This document shows positions 1 through 9,387 of a stretch of 64,000 nt of DNA, piece by piece. Under the pieces are notes generated by a model, which saw only the letters and a list, made by a program, of their open reading frames with translations, was not told the origin of the DNA and made no database searches. Position numbers and translations under genes: made by a program. Source of the stretch: Pedobacter panaciterrae (GTDB taxonomy: Bacteria; Bacteroidota; Bacteroidia; Sphingobacteriales; Sphingobacteriaceae); assembly GCF_013204795.1 (NCBI RefSeq), contig NZ_JABMKW010000020.1:1674001-1738000 (forward strand), written 5' to 3'. Numbering within the stretch: the first letter of the stretch is position 1; each line of letters opens with the position of its first letter.

Positions 1-2736
1 GATATAAAAACGTCGAAAGTGATCAGACATTATCGTGCCGGACAAGCCCCAAATGAATTGAAAAGCAATTTTATTGAAAGTCTGCTTAAAACCCGGTCGG
101 GCGAAATTCTGGTGGGTACATCATTTGGCTTGTACCGCTACAATAGAGCGGGCAACGACTTCACCTTGCTAAACGAAGTGCCCGGGAACCTGCATTATTC
201 AAATCTGATTGAAGATAGCCATGGTACTATTTGGGCAAGTTCTTTACGAGATGGACTTTATTTTTATAATCCGACCAATAGAACATCCGGCTATTACAAA
301 TACGAAGAAAATAATAGAAAAAGTTTAAGTTCCAATGCCATAAACAGCACATTTGAAGATGCAAACGGAGGTTTGTGGGTGGCCACAGAAAATGGTTTAA
401 ATCAGTTTAATGAGAAGGAACGAAACTTTAGGAGGTATAACAGCAAAAGCGGCTTTCTGAGTAACGTATTCTATAAAATTCTCGAAGACAGGAATGGTAA
501 TCTATGGATAAGTACCTCGAGAGGCCTGGTATGCTTTAACCCTGCTACCAATCGAATTAAATCATACACTAAGGCGAATGGGCTTCTTAGTGATCAATTC
601 AATTATAGCTCCGCATTTAAAGATGCTAATGGAAGGATGTATTTTGGCAGCGTAAAAGGGTTGATTAGTTACTTTCCCGATCAGTTCAGACAGAATAAAT
701 TTGTCTCACCGGTTTACATCACCGGTTTTCAGGTTTATAATAAAGAGATAGAAATTAATAAGAAGAATTCTCCTTTAAGCCGCTCCATTAACTTTACAGA
801 CGAGATTGAGCTGGCCCATGACCAATCGACTTTTAGTATAGACTTTGCCGCTTTGGGGTATACAGCGCCGGAAATGACTGAATATACCTTTAAAATGGAA
901 GGATTGGATAAAAGTTGGACTTATTTAAAAACCAACAGGAAGGTATATTTTACAAACTTATTTCCTGGCACATACGTATTCAAGTTAAAGGCAGCAAACA
1001 GCAGTGGTATGTGGAGCAACAAAATCACTGAGCTAAAGATCATTATAAAGCCACCGATATGGGCCAGTCCGCTTGCCTTTTTATTTTATGCCTTAGTAAT
1101 TGCAGTGGCTATATACTATGCTATCCGTTATTATCATCAACGCATCAGCAACAAAAATAAGCGCAAAATTGAATTGTGGGAATCGAAAAAAGAGAAAGAA
1201 CTGTATCATGCTAAGATTGAGTTTTTCACTTATGTTACCCATGAGATTCGTACTCCGCTAACTTTAATTAAAGGACCACTAGAGGAGGTAATGAAAAAGA
1301 CCGAAGAGATACCTGCTATTACGGATAACCTGGTGATCATGAAGAAGAATACCAATCGGTTAATTGAGTTAACAGATCAGTTGCTGGACTTTAGAAAAAC
1401 TGAAATTAAAGGGTTTAACCTCAACTTTGTAAACATTAACGTGAGCAAGTTACTGGAAGAAAATTGCTTAAGGTATAAATCAGCGATGGAACAAAAGGAG
1501 CTTAGGTTAACTGTTAATTCACCAGAGAAACCACTTTATGCATACGCAGACCCCGAAGCTTTAAATAAGATACTAAGTAATTTGATTGACAATGCGGTTA
1601 AATATGCCTCTGAACAGATTGCTATTACTTTAAATTCAGATCCGAATAATTTTGATATCGAAGTAAAAAGCGATGGGGATCTTATTCCGTTTAACATGCA
1701 TAAAAAAATCTTTGAGCCATTTTATAGAATGGAAAGCAATAAAAATCAAAGAGGTACAGGAATAGGTTTACCCTTAGCCCGTTCATTGGCAGAACTACAT
1801 GAGGGAACATTGCAACTTAGGACTAATGATGGCATTTGGAATGTATTCTCTCTTGTTTTACCTAAGCATCATGAAAGAGAATTTAAAATAAATGACGACC
1901 TGCCAGATGAATTACCAGTAGTTAGGGAGGTTACACAAGAAAATAAAAACATAGAATCTCCTGTTATTTTACTGGTTGAAGACAACATTGAGATCAGGGA
2001 ATTTATAACAGATAAATTGATTAAAGATTTTCAGGTAATCCAGACCGGTAACGGAGAGGAAGCTTTGGATGTTTTAAAACAAAAAAGTATTCATTTAATT
2101 ATCAGCGACATTATGATGCCTGTAATGGATGGTTATGAATTGTGTAAGGCCGTTAAAGACAATCTGGAATACACGCATATTCCGATTATCCTGTTAACAG
2201 CAAAAAACACGTTGCAGTCTAAAATTGAAGGTCTGGAAGTTGGTGCTGATGCTTACCTGGAAAAACCATTTTCTCCGGATCATTTGCTTACCCAGATTTC
2301 AAATCTGCTTGCCAGTCGTGATAAGATTAAGAATTACTTTGCCAGCTCTCCTTTGGTGCACATTAAAAGCATGGCATACAATAAAGCCGATGAAGCATTT
2401 CTTGAAAAGCTAAATGAAATTATAAATAAAAACATTGATAATAAATCACTAGATGTAGATCTGCTGGCAGATGCAATGAACATGAGCAGACCAACATTAT
2501 ACAGAAAGATAAAGGCGATCTCTAATCTTTCGCCACATGAACTGATTAATATAACAAGGCTTAAAAAAGCAGCAGAATTGTTAGTTGAAGGAAACTACAA
2601 AATATTAAAAATTGCTTCTATGACGGGGTTTAGCTCGCAAGCGCAATTTGGAAGATGTTTTGTTAAACAGTTTGGAATGACCCCGTCTGAATATGCAGGA
2701 TCAAAACATTTAGTTATTACTGAGGGTGTATCATAA
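1..2736 (+). CDS. Hybrid two-component system sensor/regulator (HTCS), 5'-truncated by window edge
   Basis: The reading frame is open from base 1, so the gene starts upstream; GTG at 19 is not the true start. What remains (about 911 aa) shows the end of a periplasmic ligand-binding propeller (repeats such as GNLWISTSRGL), a Y_Y_Y domain at about residues 266-340 (counted from the GTG), one membrane segment at about 345-370, a histidine kinase with the H-box histidine at 408 (THEIRTPL) and a GTGIGLPL ATP-lid motif, a receiver with phospho-acceptor Asp697 (SDIMMPVMDGYE), and a C-terminal AraC-type helix-turn-helix (about 800-895). This is the usual HTCS order; family members are about 1,300-1,400 aa, so roughly a third is missing. 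These proteins sense oligosaccharides in the periplasm and switch on polysaccharide utilisation loci. The target is probably to the left of the window; the operon to its right is convergent. Confidence 0.95.
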   Translation, partial: DIKTSKVIRHYRAGQAPNELKSNFIESLLKTRSGEILVGTSFGLYRYNRAGNDFTLLNEVPGNLHYSNLIEDSHGTIWASSLRDGLYFYNPTNRTSGYYKYEENNRKSLSSNAINSTFEDANGGLWVATENGLNQFNEKERNFRRYNSKSGFLSNVFYKILEDRNGNLWISTSRGLVCFNPATNRIKSYTKANGLLSDQFNYSSAFKDANGRMYFGSVKGLISYFPDQFRQNKFVSPVYITGFQVYNKEIEINKKNSPLSRSINFTDEIELAHDQSTFSIDFAALGYTAPEMTEYTFKMEGLDKSWTYLKTNRKVYFTNLFPGTYVFKLKAANSSGMWSNKITELKIIIKPPIWASPLAFLFYALVIAVAIYYAIRYYHQRISNKNKRKIELWESKKEKELYHAKIEFFTYVTHEIRTPLTLIKGPLEEVMKKTEEIPAITDNLVIMKKNTNRLIELTDQLLDFRKTEIKGFNLNFVNINVSKLLEENCLRYKSAMEQKELRLTVNSPEKPLYAYADPEALNKILSNLIDNAVKYASEQIAITLNSDPNNFDIEVKSDGDLIPFNMHKKIFEPFYRMESNKNQRGTGIGLPLARSLAELHEGTLQLRTNDGIWNVFSLVLPKHHEREFKINDDLPDELPVVREVTQENKNIESPVILLVEDNIEIREFITDKLIKDFQVIQTGNGEEALDVLKQKSIHLIISDIMMPVMDGYELCKAVKDNLEYTHIPIILLTAKNTLQSKIEGLEVGADAYLEKPFSPDHLLTQISNLLASRDKIKNYFASSPLVHIKSMAYNKADEAFLEKLNEIINKNIDNKSLDVDLLADAMNMSRPTLYRKIKAISNLSPHELINITRLKKAAELLVEGNYKILKIASMTGFSSQAQFGRCFVKQFGMTPSEYAGSKHLVITEGVS

Positions 2737-2756
2737 AATTATGATGCACCCTCAGT
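2719..2756 (+). terminator. Hairpin terminator of the HTCS gene
   Basis: A 16-bp stem (2719-2734 with 2741-2756, one G-T wobble) with a 6-nt loop overlaps the stop codon of the sensor gene. The sequence ATCTTTTTCT follows on the plus strand. It separates the sensor from the convergent yeiH-like gene. Confidence 0.7.
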
Positions 2757-2772
2757 ACAATATCTTTTTCTA

Positions 2773-4029
2773 CTACCTAAAAAGTATAAATGCTATGATT
2801 AAAGTGATGATAATATTGAAGCCTTGTGCAATTAAAAAGGCATAGAAAGGTTTCTTACTGTTCTTACCAAACAGGTCCGCAAAATTGGTTTCTAATCCGA
2901 TACTGGTAAAGGCAAGTACAAACCAAAGTCCCTGTAAGTTCTTTAAGCTACCTTTAACTTCGGCATTTACTTCTGGAGTAATGAAGAAAGAAAATAATAA
3001 TGAGGCCGCAATAAAGCCGATTACAAATTTAGGGAAACGCTCCCAAATCACTTTAAGCGTTGGTTTACTTTCTTTATCTTTTCCGGCAGGATGTTGTGTG
3101 TATGTCCAGTATACTGAAATCGCAAATGCTGCAATACCTAACAATACATTTTGAGAAAATTTAACAATGGTACTGATTTTTAACGCTTCCTCTCCTACCA
3201 AAGAACCTGACGCGACTACTGCCCCAGTTGTATCTATACTACCGCCTAACCATGCGCCTGTAACTGCTTGCGGAAAATGAAAGTAGGCCGCAATATAAGG
3301 CATAAAGATCATCATAGGTATTGCCGTAATAAGTACCATGGATATCACATAGGATAGTTTTTTTGAATCGCCTTTAATGGCCCCTGATGTAGCTATTGCT
3401 GCTGATACACCACAAATAGAAACTGCACTGGAAATCATCATGGTTAACTCATCATCTATCTTCATTTTTTTACACAGCCAAAATGCAAAGTACCATACAG
3501 AAAGCACTACAACCAAGGCTTGGATTAGGCCCAGAGAGCCCGCCTTTAATACATCAGAAAAGATTACACTTGTACCTAACAACACCAACCCTATTTTAAC
3601 AAACAGCTCGGTAGATAAAGCTGATTTAAACCATTCTGGTAACTTAAAAAAGTTACTGATTGCCAAACCAATAGCCAGACTAAAAATTACTGCTTCCAAA
3701 TTCAATGCTTTAACCTGGCTATTGCCTGCAAGCACAAGCGCTATCATGGTTAAAACGTAAACAGATGGAAAGGTTAGCACTGCGCTTTTAACAGATTTCC
3801 CTGTTAAAAAAGAACCCAATGCAGCTATGATGATTACCAGTATAAATTGCAATCCAATATACCCAAGGTTGGATGCTGTAAGTACTGATGAGGTGAGATC
3901 AGCTATGCTGGACCAGTTAAATACTGGAACGGGCAATAGCAGTCCTGAAAGCGTTAAAATGATTGTTAATGCTCCAAGGATAACTACTACCCAATCTTCA
4001 TGAATGTTTAGTTTTTTAGTTTCTGACAT
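2773..4029 (-). CDS. YeiH/UPF0324-family putative sulfate exporter
   Basis: A 418-aa very hydrophobic protein with about ten membrane helices and a short cytosolic N-terminus. It matches the YeiH (PSE, putative sulfate exporter) family in length and in motifs such as AIGLAISNFF, SVSICGVSAAIA and a GSIDTTGAVVASG loop. Family members are thought to move sulfite/sulfate or similar anions across the inner membrane, notably in organisms that release sulfite from organosulfonates; the substrate here is an inference. It is the last gene of the seven-gene SusCD operon, 39 nt after the oxidoreductase. With the Cys-rich leader peptide at the front of that operon, it points to a sulfur-related role for the whole unit. 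Confidence 0.85.
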   Translation of the reverse strand: MSETKKLNIHEDWVVVILGALTIILTLSGLLLPVPVFNWSSIADLTSSVLTASNLGYIGLQFILVIIIAALGSFLTGKSVKSAVLTFPSVYVLTMIALVLAGNSQVKALNLEAVIFSLAIGLAISNFFKLPEWFKSALSTELFVKIGLVLLGTSVIFSDVLKAGSLGLIQALVVVLSVWYFAFWLCKKMKIDDELTMMISSAVSICGVSAAIATSGAIKGDSKKLSYVISMVLITAIPMMIFMPYIAAYFHFPQAVTGAWLGGSIDTTGAVVASGSLVGEEALKISTIVKFSQNVLLGIAAFAISVYWTYTQHPAGKDKESKPTLKVIWERFPKFVIGFIAASLLFSFFITPEVNAEVKGSLKNLQGLWFVLAFTSIGLETNFADLFGKNSKKPFYAFLIAQGFNIIITLIIAFILFR

Positions 4030-4068
4030 TTGAATTTAGTTTGATTTGTGTATTGTGTTTGTTTTGTT

Positions 4069-5502
4069 TTAAATTGTGATAGAGAAAACGTCTTTTAAGG
4101 CGCGTTTTGCGGCGTGATAACCACACATTCCATGTACTCCCCCTCCCGGAGGAGTTGATGAGGAACACAGATATAGACCCTTTGCAGAAGTTCGATAAGG
4201 TGAACTGCGTAAAGCTGGTCTTGTAAAAATCTGTCCAAGGTCAATTACACCACCGTTAATATCTCCTCCTATATAATTTGGATTGTAAGCCTCCACCTGT
4301 GCGGTATTCATGGTGTGCTTTGCCAATATCCTATCTCTGAAACCGGGAGCAAAGCGCTCTATTTGTTTTTCAATAGTTTCAGTCATATCTGTTACCGATC
4401 CATTTGGCACATGACAATAAGCCCATGCCGTATGCTTTCCTTCCGGAGCCCTCGATGTATCATATAAACTTTGCTGTGCAAGTAATACAAAAGGTTTGTC
4501 GGCATGTTTACCCTGCCAGCTAAGCTTTTCAGATAAGGTAATTTCTTCCAGCGTATTGCCAATATGTACCGTTCCAGCGCGACGTGCTTCTTTTGCAGTA
4601 AAGGGAATGGCTTCATCCAATGCCCAATCAACTTTAAAAACGCCCATTCCGTAGCGATATCTTTCCAATTGCCATTTATAAATGGAAGAAAACTTATGAC
4701 CAGCTATTTGCAACAATTGCTTTGGTGTTACATCAAATAATACCGTTCGGGAAGAAGGCAATTCATCTAAAGATTTTATATAACGTCCCGTTTCAATTTT
4801 ACCTCCTAACGCAATAAAATAAGATGACAATGCATTTGCAATTTCTTTTGATCCACCCACGGGAATAGGCCATCCTTTTAGATGTGCTGCAGCCATTAAT
4901 ACTAACCCTATTGCCGATGTTGTTAAGTTAGACAGCGGTTGAATAGAGTGTGCTGCCATTCCGGCCCATAATCCTCTTGCGGCTTTAGTTTTAAATCTTT
5001 TAGCTAAGAAAGTTGCCGATGTAAGTGCATTTAATCCAAATTTAGCCATAGCAATGGGGTGTTTAGGAAAATGCAAAGGACCAAGAACATCGACTGCTAT
5101 ATCTGGCCAGTCTTTAACAAGCGGCTTTAATAATTTAAGATAGGCTTGTTCATCGTCGCCAAGCAATCTTGCAGTTTCTTCTATAGAACTTCCCAGGACA
5201 GCCGCCGTACCGTCATCAAATGGATGAGCAGCAGCAAGATCTGGAAATGTATAAAACAATCCATAATCCTGAAGCGGAAGTGTATTAAAAAATGGCGAGC
5301 CAATTGCAAGCGGATGAATAGCAGAACAAACATCATGCACAAAGCCAGGTAAGGTAAATTCGGCAGACCTTAATCCGCCACCAATCTCATTCTTTCCCTC
5401 AATAATCAGTACCGACAGGCCTTCCTGTTGTAATGCTATGGCAGCTGCTAAACCGTTTGGCCCTGAACCCACCACTACTGCATCAAAATCTGGTTTTCCC
5501 AC
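4069..5502 (-). CDS. FAD-dependent oxidoreductase, phytoene desaturase-like (CrtI/PYROXD2 type)
   Basis: A 477-aa flavoprotein with an N-terminal FAD-binding Rossmann motif (VVGSGPNGLAAAIAL, residues about 10-24) followed by the acidic residue that binds the ribose (IIEGKNEIGGG). A C-terminal motif (SSSTPPGGGVHGMCG) is typical of phytoene-desaturase-like amine-oxidase superfamily proteins. No signal peptide or membrane helix is seen, so it is probably cytosolic or membrane-peripheral. No other carotenoid genes are nearby, so carotenoid synthesis is unlikely; the closer relatives are the uncharacterised PYROXD2-like group. It starts 6 nt after the TIGR01777 epimerase and sits in the SusCD operon. 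The substrate is unknown. Confidence 0.85.
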   Translation of the reverse strand: MGKPDFDAVVVGSGPNGLAAAIALQQEGLSVLIIEGKNEIGGGLRSAEFTLPGFVHDVCSAIHPLAIGSPFFNTLPLQDYGLFYTFPDLAAAHPFDDGTAAVLGSSIEETARLLGDDEQAYLKLLKPLVKDWPDIAVDVLGPLHFPKHPIAMAKFGLNALTSATFLAKRFKTKAARGLWAGMAAHSIQPLSNLTTSAIGLVLMAAAHLKGWPIPVGGSKEIANALSSYFIALGGKIETGRYIKSLDELPSSRTVLFDVTPKQLLQIAGHKFSSIYKWQLERYRYGMGVFKVDWALDEAIPFTAKEARRAGTVHIGNTLEEITLSEKLSWQGKHADKPFVLLAQQSLYDTSRAPEGKHTAWAYCHVPNGSVTDMTETIEKQIERFAPGFRDRILAKHTMNTAQVEAYNPNYIGGDINGGVIDLGQIFTRPALRSSPYRTSAKGLYLCSSSTPPGGGVHGMCGYHAAKRALKDVFSITI

Positions 5503-5508
5503 TATAAT

Positions 5509-6441
5509 CTATTTCTTACTTAATGATAATTTATTTTCGTTTAACAACCTTGTTACTGCATCGTGAAGGTAGGGATATTTGAATTTAAATCCATTCTTTT
5601 CCAAAACTGACGATACCACTCTTCTTCCTGAAAGGACAAGTTCTGCCTCTGTACCAATAAAAACAGCACCTATTTTAATAAATATAGCAGGGTTTGGTAA
5701 CCCAAAGGGAATGTTAACAGACTGTCTGATCGTTTTCATAAATTCTTTATTAGTTACCGGAAAAGGGCTGGCTGCATGAACAATTCCTTTAAAATCAGCA
5801 TCTAAGATCGTATATCTAATCAGATCCGTAAAATCCTGCTCATGTATCCAGGTCATGTATTGGTTACCTGTGCCTATTTTGCCGCCTAGTCCAAACTTAG
5901 CCATATTCAGGAATGGTTTTAAAATGCCACCATTTTGTTGCAAAACCATTCCTATTCTTAAAAACACTTTTCGCGTTTTCGGAGTATCATATCTATCGAA
6001 AGCTTTCTCCCAGGCCTTACAAACTTCCGGAGAAAAACCACTTCCTGTAGGTGAATCTTCAACTTTCACTTCATCACCAGAATTCCCAAAAATAGCTGCA
6101 GATCCCGCATTAACCCATACTTCAGGCGGTTTGTTCAATTCTCCTATTGCCTTTCCAATAATTAGTGTTGCATCCACTCTCGAGTCAATGATTTCCTGTT
6201 TATTAGCATCTGTGTAACGGCAGTTTACAGATCTCCCTACCAGATTAATTATAGCCTTGCTGCCTTCCAGTTCCTTAGTCCAATTGCCTATGTTTTTGGC
6301 ATCCCAAAGTATATATCTGATATTCTGTTCATTCTTCCTTATCGTTCTGGTCAGCAACACAATTTCATAATCAGGAAAAGCTTTTATTATTGCAGATCCT
6401 AAAAAACCCGTTCCTCCGGCTATAACTATTTTATTACTCAT
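5509..6441 (-). CDS. TIGR01777-family NAD(P)-binding epimerase-like protein
   Basis: A 310-aa extended SDR-type protein. The N-terminal motif IAGGTGFLGSAI binds the dinucleotide, and NLVGRSVNCRYTDANK plus the C-terminal GAVFIGTEAELVLSGRRV segment (DUF1731) identify the TIGR01777/YfcH family. The family reaction is not known; related SDRs are nucleotide-sugar epimerases or reductases. It lies 12 nt after the second DoxX-like gene and 6 nt before the FAD oxidoreductase, so it is almost certainly translated from the same operon mRNA. Its role in the putative sulfur-linked pathway is unknown. Confidence 0.88.
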   Translation of the reverse strand: MSNKIVIAGGTGFLGSAIIKAFPDYEIVLLTRTIRKNEQNIRYILWDAKNIGNWTKELEGSKAIINLVGRSVNCRYTDANKQEIIDSRVDATLIIGKAIGELNKPPEVWVNAGSAAIFGNSGDEVKVEDSPTGSGFSPEVCKAWEKAFDRYDTPKTRKVFLRIGMVLQQNGGILKPFLNMAKFGLGGKIGTGNQYMTWIHEQDFTDLIRYTILDADFKGIVHAASPFPVTNKEFMKTIRQSVNIPFGLPNPAIFIKIGAVFIGTEAELVLSGRRVVSSVLEKNGFKFKYPYLHDAVTRLLNENKLSLSKK

Positions 6442-6453
6442 TGAATTTAAGGT

Positions 6454-7974
6454 TTAATATTCCTTTACTGAACTATATCGGCCTTCAACCAAAGGATACT
6501 TTTTATCAGATCTGTCTAAGACTACATAAATAGAATCTCTAAATTCATTAATTCCGTTAAGAATAATTCTATTTGCCGTGGGCCTGCTGTAGTGCAACAC
6601 TTGCGTTTCTTCTTTGTGATTCTTGTTTTTGTTCTGCAAATAAAGGATATGGTTTACTGTATCTGCTTTATAGAAAAAGTACCTGCGTTCACCGGCCATA
6701 CCACCAACCTCCCATCTGGTTACCCCCAGGTCACGGTTTTTCTTTAGCTTGTCTAACTGATCAGAATCTTGAGTATTTACCTGATTAAGTCTATTATTCT
6801 TTTTATCATTCTTTACACGGAGCGGAGAATAACCAATCATGCGGTCGGCAATGGCCCCACGATTGGTTTTATAGCTTAATGACGACCAACCTTCAAATGT
6901 TGCATCTTGCCAGCGTATGGAGTCTTGAGGGGTATAAGGAACTACCTTGTTATTTAACCTGTATTCTGTTACGTTATAATAGCCTTTTGCTCCCGCTAAT
7001 CCGGGAGTACTCGGGATGTTATAATTGTTTCCGTTAAAAAAACCATATGCCCACAAACCAGCCGCAACCGGAACAAACAAGAAATTAAAAGTCCATTTTA
7101 CACCTGCGGCGAGATTGCGCTGCCATTTTTCGGAGATAACCGGCTGATAACGGTAAGGTAAGATGTCTTTTTCATTTACCAGCAGATTCCAGATTTTAGG
7201 TAAATCGTACCACACTATAAATATACCAATAATGGCAAAATAAGCCGCAGGAACTGCTACACCAGCATCATAAGCATGGTTGGCAATACAGATGTTAAAT
7301 GTTACCACAGCCGCTAGTGCCGCTCCCAAAGGAGAAGTTTTTCTATTTAACAACAACAGTCCGGGAAGGATTTCGGCGAATCCAAGAAATACAGTATACC
7401 AGAAAGAAACACCAACATGCGACCAGTATAACTTCTTCTCCGCCATATCGATAAATGGCGTATTTAGCATCCCAACTGTAGGAAAAACCATTTGCATCGG
7501 AAAAGCTTTCTTTAATCCCCATCCAATCATCCCATATGCCAGGCGATAACGAGCAAGTACCCTGATCCAATAATAAAGCTTACTATATTCTGTGGATTTC
7601 TTATCAAAAGCTGTCCAGATCAATCCTCCAACAATAGATCCTGCAAATAGCAGAATCAAATTAATATAATTTAATAACCCAAACACCCCTTCTTCTGATT
7701 CTATGGTTACAATCTGTGGGGGCCAGAACGCTACTATGGCTTGAAAATCATGATAAGTGATCTCCGAAAACTTTAAAGCGAAAAGCTCTTCATAAAACTT
7801 TGGATAAGTGGGAATACACAAAAAAAGCATATACAAAAAGCCTATCCGAAATGCTATTTTCTGATAGTTCTTCCATTTGCCGGTTTTAGGCGATTCTTTA
7901 ACTACTTCCTGCTCTTGTTTGTCTGCTGCTGCTGCTTCTGCAGGAGCATCCAGGTTTATCTCTAATGTGGACAT
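6454..7974 (-). CDS. DoxX-like membrane protein with C-terminal soluble domain (paralogue 2)
   Basis: A 506-aa protein homologous along its length to its upstream neighbour at 7997. After a hydrophilic N-terminus there are about six to seven hydrophobic segments (residues about 45-320) with a DoxX-like core (YRLAYGMIGWGLKKAFPMQM, then FLGFAEILPGLLLLNRKT). The roughly 180-residue C-terminal domain has motifs shared with the neighbour: GYYNVTEY, RWQDATFEGWSSL, YKADTVNHILYLQNKNKNH and INEFRDSIYVVLDR. DoxX proteins are quinone-linked subunits in thiosulfate oxidation and in other redox complexes; that link is only by family. It has a longer insert (about 385-420) than the neighbour. Spacing of 22 nt upstream and 12 nt downstream places it in the SusCD operon. 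Confidence 0.75.
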   Translation of the reverse strand: MSTLEINLDAPAEAAAADKQEQEVVKESPKTGKWKNYQKIAFRIGFLYMLFLCIPTYPKFYEELFALKFSEITYHDFQAIVAFWPPQIVTIESEEGVFGLLNYINLILLFAGSIVGGLIWTAFDKKSTEYSKLYYWIRVLARYRLAYGMIGWGLKKAFPMQMVFPTVGMLNTPFIDMAEKKLYWSHVGVSFWYTVFLGFAEILPGLLLLNRKTSPLGAALAAVVTFNICIANHAYDAGVAVPAAYFAIIGIFIVWYDLPKIWNLLVNEKDILPYRYQPVISEKWQRNLAAGVKWTFNFLFVPVAAGLWAYGFFNGNNYNIPSTPGLAGAKGYYNVTEYRLNNKVVPYTPQDSIRWQDATFEGWSSLSYKTNRGAIADRMIGYSPLRVKNDKKNNRLNQVNTQDSDQLDKLKKNRDLGVTRWEVGGMAGERRYFFYKADTVNHILYLQNKNKNHKEETQVLHYSRPTANRIILNGINEFRDSIYVVLDRSDKKYPLVEGRYSSVKEY

Positions 7975-7996
7975 TTTAATTTCTTTTAAGTGACAA

Positions 7997-9358
7997 CTAG
8001 ATTTTTACAGGTTTACGGCGACCCTCGAACATCATATACTTCTTATTTATTTTGGCAAGAACCACATGTATCGAATCTCTGTTTTCGTTAATACCCGACA
8101 GTACTATTGTGGAATCATTTGGCCGCTCATACTTGAGCTGAAGCTTTTCATTCCGTTGATTTTTGTTCTTATTCTGTAATGAAAGCGTATGGTTTACAGT
8201 ATCGGCATCATAGTAGAAATAGTGGCGACCGGCATATCCTGCCAGTTCATAGTTTCTATCAATATCTTTTTCATGAACTTCTTCGCCGCTCGACAAGTCT
8301 ATTTTAACGGGGCGATTCACTTTAATCGTTAGTGTCGACCATTTTTCGAAAACCACATCCTGCCATCTGTTCGGATCAGTTTTGGAGTATGGTATAGTAT
8401 CTTTATTTAATACAAACTCCTTTACATTATAATACCCAAATGCTTTACTTAAACCTGGTGTATGAGGTATTTTATAAGGATCATTTGTGTAATTATCATA
8501 AGCCTTATATGCAAAGAGTACAACAAAGGCCAGAAATGCTATTTTTAATCCTTTCCGCGCATTTCTTAAACGACTATCCGTAAATTTTGGAATAAATTTA
8601 TTGGCATAAGCCGGTGTTTCTTTAATGAGCAGATCATATAATCTGGGGATATCGTATACAAATAAGAAAGTTGCTAAGAGCACAATAAAAGTACTTAGCG
8701 CCTGCTCACCTATATCATAAAATCCATTTGCTACCGCTACATTCCCTAAAAAACCGAATATTAGTCCTACACCAAACGTGACTGTCTTCCTGTTAAAAAG
8801 CAAGAAGGCAGCAAGTATTTCAACAAAACCTAAAAAAGATTCGTACTTAGGTGCTATGCCTACCGTTTGGAAATATATTTTCCAGGCAAAATAATCTCCA
8901 TAATTAGTCAGCAGATTACTTAACGAAGGATATGGCATCTGCAACGGAAAAAATTTAATAAAGCCATAAGTAACCAGTACAAACGCAAGGCGATATCTCA
9001 CCAATACCCTTAACCAGTAATATAACTTGGTATATTCCTTTCTTTGGGCATCTGCTTTACCCCAAATGACAGCACCTACGGCTGCAATAACGATAAATAC
9101 TACCCAGTTTGCAAAACCTCCAATACCCCATTCAGCAATTTGATTGTCAGAAAAAAACTGAGGTTGGTACTTAGTTAACTTAAACAGATCGTGAAAATGG
9201 AGGTGAAGCCAATTGATAGAGAATAGCTCTTTGTAGAACTTCCAGTCTATAGGAATAATCTGTATCACGAGAAAGATAAAGAAGAACCGGAACAAATTCT
9301 TTTCCCAGGGTTTCCACTCCCGTGATTCATTGTTTGTGTTGGTTGTTATTTTGCTCAT
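7997..9358 (-). CDS. DoxX-like membrane protein with C-terminal soluble domain (paralogue 1)
   Basis: A 453-aa paralogue of the next gene in the operon. Hydrophobic segments cover about residues 20-300, including the DoxX-like stretch YRLAFVLVTYGFIKFFPLQM and FLGFVEILAAFLLFNRKT. The C-terminal domain repeats the motifs of its partner: YYNVKEFVLN, RWQDVVFEKWSTL, YDADTVNHTLSLQNKNKNQ and INENRDSIHVVLAK. Two adjacent paralogues suggest a heterodimer. It starts 29 nt after susD. No metal- or haem-binding Cys/His motif stands out. The function is unknown; membrane redox activity is inferred from the DoxX resemblance. Confidence 0.75.
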   Translation of the reverse strand: MSKITTNTNNESREWKPWEKNLFRFFFIFLVIQIIPIDWKFYKELFSINWLHLHFHDLFKLTKYQPQFFSDNQIAEWGIGGFANWVVFIVIAAVGAVIWGKADAQRKEYTKLYYWLRVLVRYRLAFVLVTYGFIKFFPLQMPYPSLSNLLTNYGDYFAWKIYFQTVGIAPKYESFLGFVEILAAFLLFNRKTVTFGVGLIFGFLGNVAVANGFYDIGEQALSTFIVLLATFLFVYDIPRLYDLLIKETPAYANKFIPKFTDSRLRNARKGLKIAFLAFVVLFAYKAYDNYTNDPYKIPHTPGLSKAFGYYNVKEFVLNKDTIPYSKTDPNRWQDVVFEKWSTLTIKVNRPVKIDLSSGEEVHEKDIDRNYELAGYAGRHYFYYDADTVNHTLSLQNKNKNQRNEKLQLKYERPNDSTIVLSGINENRDSIHVVLAKINKKYMMFEGRRKPVKI

Positions 9359-9387
9359 AACAAATATATTTTAATGATGTTAAAACT

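Noticed and set aside
4069-5502. Carotenoid biosynthesis crtI
   Set aside because: No crtB, crtE or crtY nearby and the motifs fit the uncharacterised PYROXD2-like group at least as well.
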